The position numbers and the translations under genes are program-made. Below are positions 6,447-14,698 of a stretch of 64,000 bases of DNA, in pieces (position 1 is the first letter of the stretch; each line of letters begins with the position of its first letter). The notes beneath the pieces are model-generated. The model was not told where the DNA came from. It searched no databases and saw nothing but the letters and a program-made list of their open reading frames with translations. This stretch comes from Patescibacteria group bacterium (GTDB lineage Bacteria; Patescibacteriota; Saccharimonadia; Saccharimonadales; Saccharimonadaceae), in the NCBI GenBank assembly GCA_004322265.1, contig SCSZ01000012.1, forward strand, positions 1-64,000, written 5' to 3'.

Positions 6447-7598
6447 TTACCTAACCGCGTCAATGATCATATTAGCCATGTCTTCTGCAGCGTGGGGACG
6501 GGCAAACTGAGACAAGTTTTTTGATAAATCTGAGGCCATTGATCTGTTATCGAGAAGCTCCTGAATCGCCTGAACCAAAACTTCACTGTCCCCCATCATC
6601 TCGTCCTCATCCACAATTTTGACTGCCTTGGCGTCTGAATAGACTTTGGCATTTTTAATCTGATGACCGCCGGTTAGTTTGCCATTTGGTATCAAAATTG
6701 TTGGTTTAGCAAGAGCTGCGAGCTCAAGGATAGTCGTTGCACCCGCTCGTGTTACAACAACATCAGCACCTCCTAGTAAAGTGGCCATACCCTCGGCAAT
6801 AAACGGGTGTAGTTGGAAATGAGTACTGTTTGAAGGCATTAGAGCCGCTAGCTCATCGTACTGCGCGCTGCCCGCCACCAATACCACCGAACCAAGTTTG
6901 AGAAGTTTCGGGAGCACTTCTATGACTGCATTATTAATGCGCTGTGCACCTAATCCCCCACCAGTGATAACGATTAGCGGCTGATCAAGATCGATCCCCC
7001 ACTCCTGACGAGCCACCGTACGCTCATGGGTCGAAAAATCATGAAAATCTGGTGAAATTGGGATACCGATATAACGCGACCTATTTTTCGGATAATCGTA
7101 ATATTCCAGAGGTGCACCAGTGGCGATTACGGTCGCCCACTTTGCTAAAATCCGGTTAGTTAGACCCGGGTGGGCGTCAGAATCGTGAATAACGAGTGGT
7201 ATACCAAGGATCTTGGCAGCCAGCCCAACGGGGAGACAAACATAGCCTCCCTTCGTAAATACGACATCCGGCCTCCATATGACAAGTTTGGCAAAACTCT
7301 GTAAAAATCCAATTACAACCAAGAAACTATCGCGAATATTGAGCAACACCAATCGCGGCCATAGCAGCTGTCGAATTACCGTTAAATGATGATAGCGACG
7401 CAATTTACCCGAAACAATACTATCAACCCGAAGGTTAGGGTCCAGATGTTGCATCAAAGACCTCGCCTGGGGTGCAAACTTGGTGTCGCACCAAAATCGA
7501 ATTTCAGCGTGTGGAGTTTTTTCGCGAAGCTCTCTAAGAACTGCTACGACCGGCGTAACGTGGCCGCCCGATCCCCCGCCGACTGCTAGAATTCTCAT
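6447..7598 (-). CDS. murG: MurG, lipid II-forming GlcNAc transferase
   Basis: MurG transfers GlcNAc from UDP-GlcNAc to lipid I on the inner membrane face, giving lipid II. The GGGSGGHVTP loop lies at residues 7-16, which fixes the start even though it lies 65 bp inside the end of ftsW in another frame. A second glycine-rich loop (TGGGLGAQRIN) and RAGATTILELAAL, the UDP-sugar-binding region, follow. At 383 residues it has normal length. It receives lipid I from MraY, encoded two genes upstream. Confidence 0.93.
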   Translation of the reverse strand: MRILAVGGGSGGHVTPVVAVLRELREKTPHAEIRFWCDTKFAPQARSLMQHLDPNLRVDSIVSGKLRRYHHLTVIRQLLWPRLVLLNIRDSFLVVIGFLQSFAKLVIWRPDVVFTKGGYVCLPVGLAAKILGIPLVIHDSDAHPGLTNRILAKWATVIATGAPLEYYDYPKNRSRYIGIPISPDFHDFSTHERTVARQEWGIDLDQPLIVITGGGLGAQRINNAVIEVLPKLLKLGSVVLVAGSAQYDELAALMPSNSTHFQLHPFIAEGMATLLGGADVVVTRAGATTILELAALAKPTILIPNGKLTGGHQIKNAKVYSDAKAVKIVDEDEMMGDSEVLVQAIQELLDNRSMASDLSKNLSQFARPHAAEDMANMIIDAVR

Positions 7599-8841
7599 TC
7601 GTGGCCTCCTTTAATCTTGATGTATGGACTGTGTAGCGCGATAGTTGGAATATCAGTCCTAATGCTGCCGCAATGAAGATCATACTAGTACCTCCGAAGC
7701 TGAGAAGTGGCAATGTAATACCTGTCAGCGGGAAAATACCTATCATTGACGCTACATTAAGAATAACATGCGCGCCCAACCAACCAAAGACGCCTGCAGC
7801 GATTAATTTCAGTCGTATATCAATCAAATGGTCCATTACTTTCAGAAGTCGCATCAACAGCGCGACAAATAGCCCCAAGATAGCAACTAGACCAAGAAAG
7901 CCAAATGTTTCGCCCATAATCGCAAATACCGAGTCATTAATCGCTTCGGGCAGATACCCGGTTGCTTGCACACTGTTACCAATGCCAACGCCAGTCCATC
8001 CACCTGTGCCAATCGCTATTTTAGCGTGGGCAATTTGATAACTAGCTGCATCAGTTGTCGAGGTGTTATCACCTTGGAAAAATGTTGTAATGCGATCAAT
8101 TCGATGCGGTGCAATAATGATAAAACCAATGCCGACAATAACGGCCGCACCGACAACAATAGCACCGATTTTTTTACTGATTCCACCAACGATGAGCATT
8201 GTAACAATAATACTTGCGAGTGCGATTCCTGTTCCCATGTCTTTTTCGATAACAACAATAAAAAGCATCGCTAGAGCTGTGATAACAGCGAGAGGGATCA
8301 ACGTTTCATGCAGATCGTTGACTTTACGCTGAGCGACTTTTGTACCCAAAAAACCAGCAACAAAAATCAGTACACCAAATTTCAAAATCTCAGCAGGCTG
8401 TAAACTACCTAAACCACCGAGATCAAACCAGCGACATGCACCTAGGCTACACTGCGCAATCGACAGATGCGCCCAACCAGTAATCGCTAGCAGCGCACAG
8501 CTTGCAAAACCGATCAGCAGCAACTTGCCGCCATGTTTTGTGATAAGTGTATATGGCAGTACGGCCATAAGCGCAAAAGCCCCAAGTGAGAGCAATAAGC
8601 TGACTGCTTGCTTAACAAAGAAATACGTATCACTGTAATTACTACCGTACGAGTTATTCAGAACGTTTGCGCGCTGTGGACCAATTGCATAAATCATGAC
8701 AAGCCCAATCAGCATCAGTAGCCCCATGTACAGAATAATCATATAGTCTGGGCGATGTCGACGTACAGTTCCAGACAGAACCGATAGTGGTGCGCTTAAG
8801 GTGCCCATAATGGACGCGACTTGTTGCCCACCACGACTCAT
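7534..8841 (-). CDS. ftsW: FtsW, SEDS-family peptidoglycan polymerase
   Basis: FtsW polymerises lipid II at the division septum together with its cognate transpeptidase FtsI, encoded two genes upstream. About ten membrane segments are visible. Recognisable SEDS signatures are LGGLGSLQPAEILKFGVL, the VIEKDMGTG loop and PLLSFGGTSMI near the C-terminus. The ORF track begins 13 codons earlier, inside mraY. The ATG at 8841, one base after the mraY stop, is more plausible and gives 435 residues. The 3' end overlaps murG by 65 bp. Confidence 0.93.
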   Translation of the reverse strand: MSRGGQQVASIMGTLSAPLSVLSGTVRRHRPDYMIILYMGLLMLIGLVMIYAIGPQRANVLNNSYGSNYSDTYFFVKQAVSLLLSLGAFALMAVLPYTLITKHGGKLLLIGFASCALLAITGWAHLSIAQCSLGACRWFDLGGLGSLQPAEILKFGVLIFVAGFLGTKVAQRKVNDLHETLIPLAVITALAMLFIVVIEKDMGTGIALASIIVTMLIVGGISKKIGAIVVGAAVIVGIGFIIIAPHRIDRITTFFQGDNTSTTDAASYQIAHAKIAIGTGGWTGVGIGNSVQATGYLPEAINDSVFAIMGETFGFLGLVAILGLFVALLMRLLKVMDHLIDIRLKLIAAGVFGWLGAHVILNVASMIGIFPLTGITLPLLSFGGTSMIFIAAALGLIFQLSRYTVHTSRLKEATNENSSSRRGIGRPRYAGRSSS

Positions 8842-8842
8842 G

Positions 8843-9868
8843 CTAGATGTTGCCCCCAGCAAGCGCCATGAATACGCCAATGAATGCAGTTACACAGGCA
8901 ACAACCCAAAAACGCATTGTAACCTTAGTTTCAGGCCAACCACTAGCTTCTAGATGGTGATGAATTGGCGCAGAGATAAATATCTTGCGCTTGAATACTT
9001 TTTTGCTAAAAATCTGGATTAGGCTTGAACCTGCTTCGATGACAAACATAAGACCAATTATTGGTAAAAGTAATAGCGTATTAGTCAGGATCGCGACAAC
9101 ACCAAGCGAAGTTCCGAGTGCAAAGCTACCCACATCACCCATAAAGAATCTTGCTGGAAAGATATTAAACCACAGATAACTCAGGAGCGCCCCCACTACG
9201 GTAAAACAGAAACCAGCTAGAATGAATTGTCCTTGAAGAAGTGCAATAACGCCAAACGCGCCGTAACTGATCGATACCAGGCCACCAGCCAGGCCATCGA
9301 GACCATCGCTAATGTTCACTGCATTACCGGTCGCTACAACCACAAATGCGAACAGAGGAACGATTAGCCATCCGAGCGTCCAGTTACCGACAAATGGTAC
9401 GTGAATCACGTCAACGCCAAGCTTGGTAAAGAAATACCATCCCAGCGCTAGACCAATGACTGATATCATCGCAAACTTTATATTGGAACGTAGCCCCGCA
9501 ACACCCTTGCCTGATCCACGAATATTGATAATGTCATCAAGTAGACCAACAAGCCCACCACCAATAAGCGCGGCTAGCGGCAACCAAGTCTGTCCTCTGT
9601 CCAGGTTGAATAAGGTAACGATAGTAATCGCTATAACAAAGATAAGCCCTGCCATGGTCGGAATATTGCGCATAAACTTATTGGCGTGCAGCTTGTTAAA
9701 AACGGTTAATGCCTCACCCGTCGTACTGTTTGTTCGTTGTTTCTTCCAGAATTTATATCGATAGGCTACAAATGTATAGACAGGCGTCAGAAACATTGCA
9801 AGCAAAAAGGCAGCTAAACTCAGAATGAATGAATTTGTTAGGCCGTGTGTTAAGTGAGTTATTTCCAT
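8843..9868 (-). CDS. mraY: MraY, phospho-MurNAc-pentapeptide translocase
   Basis: MraY moves phospho-MurNAc-pentapeptide from UDP to undecaprenyl phosphate to make lipid I. The protein is polytopic (about ten helices). It carries the family's cytoplasmic loops LLDDIINI, NAVNISDGLDGLAGG, ARFFMGDVGS and the C-terminal APIHHHLEASGW triple-histidine motif. Length (341 aa) is normal. It starts 3 bp after ftsI ends and abuts ftsW, so it sits inside the dcw transcript. Confidence 0.95.
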   Translation of the reverse strand: MEITHLTHGLTNSFILSLAAFLLAMFLTPVYTFVAYRYKFWKKQRTNSTTGEALTVFNKLHANKFMRNIPTMAGLIFVIAITIVTLFNLDRGQTWLPLAALIGGGLVGLLDDIINIRGSGKGVAGLRSNIKFAMISVIGLALGWYFFTKLGVDVIHVPFVGNWTLGWLIVPLFAFVVVATGNAVNISDGLDGLAGGLVSISYGAFGVIALLQGQFILAGFCFTVVGALLSYLWFNIFPARFFMGDVGSFALGTSLGVVAILTNTLLLLPIIGLMFVIEAGSSLIQIFSKKVFKRKIFISAPIHHHLEASGWPETKVTMRFWVVACVTAFIGVFMALAGGNI

Positions 9869-9871
9869 ATA

Positions 9872-11611
9872 TTACCCCTTTGGTTGTAATTGTAAGTAGT
9901 TGATAAGCCAGTTAGAAATATCAGCAAAAATAGGTTCAGCGTCGCGTCCACCTTCCAAGGTTTTGTTCTTACCTGACACCTGTATCATTATGACATATTT
10001 AGGGGAACTATCGCCACCATAACCTAAATACGTACCGACGGTTTGGTTATTGTCATAGTTTCCATTTATCAGGGTTTGTGATGTACCTGTCTTGCCACCG
10101 ATTTCATAACCTGGCCGATCAATGTTTGCAAAGAGTGTGCCACGCGCTATGTGCGTCATCTCTCGTACTTGATCTGCGGTAGACTGACTAACAGATCGTG
10201 TCGGTGTCGAGATTTGGTTAGGTATATAATTGCCACTTGCGTCCATCGTGCCCGCAATCACAGTTGGCTTATGGTATAGTCCTCCGTCCACAATCGAACT
10301 AAATGCCGATGCAACCTGAATCATAGTTACGTCGAGTCCCTGACCAAAAGCCATGTTCGAATAGCGCACAGCATTACCCTGAGGGTCAGTTGGAGGAATG
10401 ATAGTACCTGAAAGTTCTCCACTCACTTCAATCCCCGTAACCTGACCGAGCTTAAATTTGTTATAAAAGTAGTCGTACATGGTGTCGCGTGCCTGTAAGG
10501 TAATATTGGTGCCATCGCCTAACTTTTCTGCAACTGTTATAAAGCCCGAGTTTAGCGAGTTATTCATGGCTGTTTGCAATGTGATATTACCAAGATGTCC
10601 CAAGCCAACGCCGTTCAAAACTCGAATACCATCAATATCTATATAACCGAGATTGTTATAGGTTGTGGTTGGTGTTACGACACCCTTATCTATTCCTGTC
10701 GCCATTGTAAGTGTTTTCATATCAGATCCAGGCTCATAGGGCGCGGACACTACTGGGTTATTAAAGTCTGCCGCATCCTGAACTTTTGAATAGTGAGCAG
10801 GATCAAAACTTGGTACATTAGCCATTGCTAAAACTTTACCTGTCGTAGGATCCATCACCACTGCACTAGCGTGATCACCACCATTTCTTTTAAGACCATC
10901 GACAAGTGCTTGTTCAACATGAGATTGAACCGCGCGGTCAATACTGAGGACAACGTTCTTGCCGTCCACCGCTGGCTTATTGATATTCTTGTCCCCAATT
11001 GTCAGCGGTACATCACTCACGTCAGTAACTGTCTTGAGTAGACCATTCGTGCCAGAAAGTTGACTGTTCAACTTTCCCTCGATACCATACTGTCCATTGC
11101 CATCGTAATCAACAAAACCAAGTGTCTGTGCGGCAAGCGTGCCCTCCGGATAAACGCGTTGTGTGGTTTTTTGAAGTTCAATCCCACTAAAACTTGCGTC
11201 TTTGATCTTTTGAGCTTGAACAGTCGTTAACCCTTTTGCAAGAACTGCGTAGCGTGACTCTTTATTACCGAGGAGCCCTTGTAGGTTAGGCTGCACGTTT
11301 CCACCTGCGACTTGTTCGAGTAAATCAATTATTTTCGTATCATCGCTGACAGTATAAGGGTCAGCTGTGACGGTGTAGACCGTCTGGTTCAAGACAAGTG
11401 GCACAGGTGTTGATCCCTCTAGTCCATAGATCAAGCCACGTTTGGCATAGATTGTCAGACTTTTAACCTGTTCACTGGTAGCAAGTCCTTCATAATAATT
11501 GTGTTGAATAATTTGCAAATAAAAAAGTCGGATAATAAATATACCGACGATAACAAAAATAAACCCTGCGAGTATTCGTGATCGACTACCTTTTTGCAGT
11601 TCTAGGTTCAT
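9872..11611 (-). CDS. ftsI: FtsI/PBP3-type class B penicillin-binding protein
   Basis: This is the septal peptidoglycan transpeptidase, partner of FtsW. A single N-terminal membrane helix (about 12-33) precedes a PBP dimerisation domain and the transpeptidase domain. The active-site serine lies in EPGSDMK (S296xxK299), followed by SLN (about 347) and KTGTSQ (about 505). The middle motif residues 'DM' differ from the usual 'TM/TF' but keep the catalytic Ser and Lys. Length (579 aa) is typical. It lies between ftsL and mraY with 3-bp gaps. Confidence 0.93.
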   Translation of the reverse strand: MNLELQKGSRSRILAGFIFVIVGIFIIRLFYLQIIQHNYYEGLATSEQVKSLTIYAKRGLIYGLEGSTPVPLVLNQTVYTVTADPYTVSDDTKIIDLLEQVAGGNVQPNLQGLLGNKESRYAVLAKGLTTVQAQKIKDASFSGIELQKTTQRVYPEGTLAAQTLGFVDYDGNGQYGIEGKLNSQLSGTNGLLKTVTDVSDVPLTIGDKNINKPAVDGKNVVLSIDRAVQSHVEQALVDGLKRNGGDHASAVVMDPTTGKVLAMANVPSFDPAHYSKVQDAADFNNPVVSAPYEPGSDMKTLTMATGIDKGVVTPTTTYNNLGYIDIDGIRVLNGVGLGHLGNITLQTAMNNSLNSGFITVAEKLGDGTNITLQARDTMYDYFYNKFKLGQVTGIEVSGELSGTIIPPTDPQGNAVRYSNMAFGQGLDVTMIQVASAFSSIVDGGLYHKPTVIAGTMDASGNYIPNQISTPTRSVSQSTADQVREMTHIARGTLFANIDRPGYEIGGKTGTSQTLINGNYDNNQTVGTYLGYGGDSSPKYVIMIQVSGKNKTLEGGRDAEPIFADISNWLINYLQLQPKG

Positions 11612-11614
11612 AGC

Positions 11615-11968
11615 CTACTGACTAACGTACTGTGTACTTGATGGTGCCTTAAGGTTCGCCGCGACGCTACTGTTCTTAACCGTTTCAAGCGATGTTAGAC
11701 GCGCGTTTTCAATCTCAAGATCCGTTTTTTGGTTACTAAGATCAGCGATTTGGCTGTCAATTTTCTGTGATTGATAGTCGTAACTCGTTGCTCGTGTTGC
11801 CTGAGTAAGATAGATTAGACCAAGCACCGTGATCATTAATGCGACCAATACGGTATGTGCAACCGGTCCCAATTTGACTGACGAGACAAATGCAACGGTG
11901 TTTTGATTGCGAGACCAGTTTTGCTGGCGGCGACTTGTAAATTCTGCGGTTCGTTGATAGTAAGACAT
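11615..11968 (-). CDS. ftsL: FtsL-like divisome protein
   Basis: This is a 117-residue bitopic protein. The basic cytoplasmic N-terminus is followed by one membrane helix (AHTVLVALMITVLGLIYL, about 53-70) and then an extracellular coiled coil (KIDSQIADLSNQKTDLEIENARLTSLE). This is the FtsL/DivIC layout, and the position between rsmH and ftsI is the standard place of ftsL. It probably pairs with FtsQ and an unseen DivIC/FtsB partner to activate FtsWI. Sequence conservation in this family is low, so the symbol rests on topology and synteny. Confidence 0.8.
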   Translation of the reverse strand: MSYYQRTAEFTSRRQQNWSRNQNTVAFVSSVKLGPVAHTVLVALMITVLGLIYLTQATRATSYDYQSQKIDSQIADLSNQKTDLEIENARLTSLETVKNSSVAANLKAPSSTQYVSQ

Positions 11969-12125
11969 GTGGTGGTTTCTTGTTTATTTTGATGTTTGGT
12001 GCCCCGCTACCCTTTTGGGCAGCGGTGCAGTTTTTGTTACTTTACGCGAACCGTGACGATTTGCGGCACGTCCGTGTATTGTACTGGAATGTGAATTGGC
12101 ATGGTGTTTTGCCCCTTCCTTCTGT
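11969..12125. other. ftsL-rsmH gap with strong hairpin
   Basis: This 157-bp gap has no gene. It contains a 13-bp imperfect stem with a TTTT loop (TGCCCCGCTACCC ... GGGCAGCGGTGCA, about 12000-12032). On the plus strand this stem is followed by a T-run (GTTTTTG), as in an intrinsic terminator, although no plus-strand gene ends here. On the minus strand it lies in the rsmH-ftsL transcript and could attenuate it or protect an mRNA end. Confidence 0.4.
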
Positions 12126-13058
12126 TTATTTTTTCACTGCTGCTCGGAGCTTACTGCTCCTGGCGCGCGGATTGTGAACATCATTTAATGCTCCCAGGAT
12201 TGGTTTCTTAGTCAGAGGACGAAGTTCTGCCTCTAGTCCTGCTTCAAACTGCTCTTTAAAGTAGCGTTTGACCAGGCGATCTTCTAGACTATGAAAGCTG
12301 ATGATGCCGACTCGCCCACCTGGTTTTAACAGGCGGGGCAAGAGTGGCAACAGGTCTTCGATCTGCCGTAGCTCATCGTTGACCGCAATCCGGAGTGCTT
12401 GAAAGGTGCGAGTGGCAGGATGTGTCTTTTTCCATTTGCCACGATACGTATTCTTGATGAGTGATGCGAGTTCTTCAGTTGTAGAAAGTGGTCGACTGCC
12501 AACAATTGCCGTAGCAATTTGTTTAGCGTACCCAGTTGGCTCTTCACCATATTGAGTAATGATACGCGTTAGCTCATCCGCCGAGGCGGTGTTAACAAGC
12601 GTTTCTGCGCTGACGCCCTGACGACGGTCCATGCGCATATCAAGGCTACCACTATTTGTAAAAGAAAACCCTCGTTCACTCTGATCGAGTTGTGGTGACG
12701 ACACCCCCAAATCAACCAGTACGATGTTAAATTGCCTGCCTTCCTGTACCAACTGTTTTGCAGCTGATACAAAGTCGGTGTGCAATAGCTGAACCCCCTG
12801 CTTAGAGAATGATTTCAAATGCATAATTGCATAATCATCACGATCAACCAGGACTGATTCAGCATAATTTTCAGTTACTGCTAGAAATTTACGTGCATGT
12901 CCACCGTAGCCAGCCGTTAGGTCGAGATAGCTCTCCCCTTTTGTTGGTTTCAGTAACGTGAGCGTTGATTCTAGTAGAACTGGAACATGTAATGCCAAAG
13001 ATTCATTCGAACGGAGTTCGTCAGAGTCTTTTGATTGTGGTGGATGTTCTTTACTCAT
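12126..13058 (-). CDS. rsmH: RsmH (MraW), 16S rRNA C1402 N4-methyltransferase
   Basis: RsmH methylates N4 of C1402 in the decoding centre of 16S rRNA using SAM. Family blocks are HVPVLLEST near the start, the SAM-binding loop YLDLTAGYGGHA, VLVDLGVSSPQLDQSERGFSF and the C-terminal GGRVGIISFHSLEDRLVKRYFK. Length (310 aa) is normal. It is the second gene of the dcw operon but lies 330 bp from mraZ, an unusually long gap. A TAGAAT box 2 nt before the ATG hints at an additional start point, though this is weak. Confidence 0.95.
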   Translation of the reverse strand: MSKEHPPQSKDSDELRSNESLALHVPVLLESTLTLLKPTKGESYLDLTAGYGGHARKFLAVTENYAESVLVDRDDYAIMHLKSFSKQGVQLLHTDFVSAAKQLVQEGRQFNIVLVDLGVSSPQLDQSERGFSFTNSGSLDMRMDRRQGVSAETLVNTASADELTRIITQYGEEPTGYAKQIATAIVGSRPLSTTEELASLIKNTYRGKWKKTHPATRTFQALRIAVNDELRQIEDLLPLLPRLLKPGGRVGIISFHSLEDRLVKRYFKEQFEAGLEAELRPLTKKPILGALNDVHNPRARSSKLRAAVKK

Positions 13059-13388
13059 TTATTCTACCAATATACCATGGCAGAACTGTTCGAGATCACC
13101 TAACCGATAGTAAGGCTGTTTGTTTTTATCTGTGTTTGTTTTTTATAAGTGTCCGAACAATCTTTATACAGGCAGTTACTATGTAACTTAAAATCCCATG
13201 GATTATTCGGTTGAGAGACTTATGTGTGAGGTGGAGTTTTTTGGGAGGTGTGTTTTTGAGTAAGGTGCGCGGACTTTTTTAATGTGGTTCCGAATTCCAC
13301 GCCTCACTACCAGATAGCTGATCTCGAGAGTATTTCTTTATCTACGTTACAACTGATTTTTAAAGTGCTCTTGGTAAAAAGTACTAAC
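13059..13388. other. 330-bp gap between mraZ and rsmH
   Basis: No credible coding frame or known RNA is visible. On the minus strand the middle is rich in repeated CACCT-type tracts separated by A-runs, which look unstructured. A short inverted repeat GTGG/CCAC lies near 13284-13300. The gap may hold a second promoter for rsmH and the rest of the operon. Confidence 0.35.
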
Positions 13389-13766
13389 CTACGCCTGGAC
13401 GCCAGCTGCCATTACTCGAAAGTATGCGCCTGCACGAACGGCAACCAATTCGTGGTCAATCTTGGCATAATCAAGCAAATGCTGCTCAATTGTTACCCGA
13501 CCTTGTTTTTGGTCGAGATCTGCCTCGGTCTTACCACGTCGAAACTGCACATTCAGATCGGCAATCTTCTCATCGAGAATATTGTCTGTACCTATAAGTG
13601 CTGCTTCTACTTCCTCATCCCAAACTGATTTTGGATATAAGTGTAAGTATTGGCCAAAACCGCGAGTGATGACAACACCAGTATTGAATTCTTCGCGAAG
13701 CTCCGACGGTATGGTTAACCGACGTTTGTCGTCTAGCTTCCGCTCAAAATAATCTACGCTGGCCAT
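13389..13766 (-). CDS. mraZ: MraZ, transcriptional regulator of the dcw cluster
   Basis: MraZ is an AbrB-like, ring-forming DNA-binding protein that represses its own operon. The 125-residue sequence shows the two family repeats. The first is DYFERKLDDKRRLTIPSELRE followed by ITRGFGQYLHLYP. The second, shorter block holds the DQKQGRVTIEQHLLDYAKI pattern (consensus D..GRI..P..L). It is the first gene of the division operon. Its promoter carries TGGGT repeats with 10-bp period, which fits known MraZ target sites, so autoregulation is likely. Confidence 0.93.
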   Translation of the reverse strand: MASVDYFERKLDDKRRLTIPSELREEFNTGVVITRGFGQYLHLYPKSVWDEEVEAALIGTDNILDEKIADLNVQFRRGKTEADLDQKQGRVTIEQHLLDYAKIDHELVAVRAGAYFRVMAAGVQA

Positions 13767-13860
13767 TGTTGTTCTCTTATGCGGCTTCCGCTACGGTTAT
13801 TTTAATGATAGTGGTTGTTTGTTTTATTGGTGGTGTGAGCCACTGCTTGCCACTGGCCTC

Positions 13861-13893
13861 ACTATACTACCCACAATTACCCACTACAACCCC
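13861..13893 (-). promoter_or_regulatory. dcw promoter with three embedded MraZ boxes
   Basis: On the minus strand, TTGTAG (13884-13889) and TATAGT (13861-13866) are spaced by 17 bp, a good sigma-70 promoter. The spacer contains two TGGGT units at 13869-13873 and 13879-13883. A third unit, GGGGT, lies at 13889-13893. All three are exactly 10 bp apart, as in the TGGGN-N5 repeats bound by E. coli MraZ. Bound MraZ would cover the promoter itself. The expected start of transcription is about 85 nt before the mraZ ATG. Confidence 0.75.
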
Positions 13894-13910
13894 TATTTTT
13901 GACAGAATCG

Positions 13911-13948
13911 ACTAGGGATATCCTAGTTATTCACAGTTCTGTGGATAA
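13911..13948. promoter_or_regulatory. Palindrome and DnaA-box 9-mer upstream of the dcw promoter
   Basis: ACTAGGGATATCCTAGT (13911-13927) is a near-perfect palindrome. It is followed by TGTGGATAA (13940-13948), an exact DnaA box on the minus strand. Together they could tie division-gene expression to replication initiation. A single box can also occur by chance. Confidence 0.35.
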
Positions 13949-14017
13949 ATCGATCAATTAACAGAGGTTAGCATCTATTTGAAGATATACATTTTACACA
14001 TCATTAATGTGCTCGGA

Positions 14018-14698
14018 TTATAGCGATTCGAAGTCGAGAACCTGCTCGAGTCCACGAGCAATTCGCACATTACCAGGAACCGTGCCATCTTGGGATGGTA
14101 AAAGGGGTTTCGTCGTAGACTGCACCCAATAACCTCGTGCTGCCTGTGGCAGACCACTAAAAGCAATCGCCTTATCGTCAAGCAGGACGACTGTTTTTAC
14201 ATAGAGCTCCTTAGTCGTTAAATCTGACGGAATTAAAAATGTGCCGTCTGCTTGCTGCCACTTCGCAATAATTTCCCCTTTACCCGTGTGATCAGTAATT
14301 AATGTCGGAATCGAGTCTACCCCGCTCGCTTTGATTTTTACCTGTTGCCACCGTATACCGCCAAACGTCACGAGACCATATTGTAGGTTATGACTTTCTA
14401 GGGCTTTGATGAAATCTCGAGCACTCGGTGATAATACGTCTTCTTTTATTGCACGATTTATAAAAACATCTAGAAAATCCGCCAGTTCTGATTCATTAAA
14501 AACTTTTTGGAGTGCACCGATTTGATCAAACGTGCGTCCTGTATCCTCTACTTCATTTCTGGCACGTAGTAACTCGGCCGCATCAAGCTGAGGATATTCT
14601 TCATCTGCTAACGTATAAAATATTTTATCGAGTTTATCCGTGTCTGATAAACATCTATCAAAATCAATCGCGTAAAACGCCTCTACCGTGGAAGTCAC
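14018..14698 (-). CDS. HAD-superfamily hydrolase-like protein
   Basis: The 226-residue protein has an N-terminal motif YAIDFDRCLSDTDK (DxD nucleophile motif I). A hydrophobic strand ending in T (LVTFGG, motif II), a conserved lysine region and VVLLDDKA (motif IV Asp pair) follow, all features of HAD phosphatases. The helical segment between motifs I and II would be the cap. Substrate is unknown. It starts at GTG overlapping the TGA stop of yvcK (GTGA), so it is translationally coupled to yvcK. It is the last gene before the dcw region. Confidence 0.75.
   Translation of the reverse strand: MTSTVEAFYAIDFDRCLSDTDKLDKIFYTLADEEYPQLDAAELLRARNEVEDTGRTFDQIGALQKVFNESELADFLDVFINRAIKEDVLSPSARDFIKALESHNLQYGLVTFGGIRWQQVKIKASGVDSIPTLITDHTGKGEIIAKWQQADGTFLIPSDLTTKELYVKTVVLLDDKAIAFSGLPQAARGYWVQSTTKPLLPSQDGTVPGNVRIARGLEQVLDFESL

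Noticed and set aside
13284-13628. 114-residue ORF overlapping mraZ
   Set aside because: Antisense to a clear MraZ. No motif and poor composition.
14695-14698. Possible recoding of UGA as an amino acid
   Set aside because: TGA ends yvcK here, and prfB is present. No long frame needs UGA read-through.
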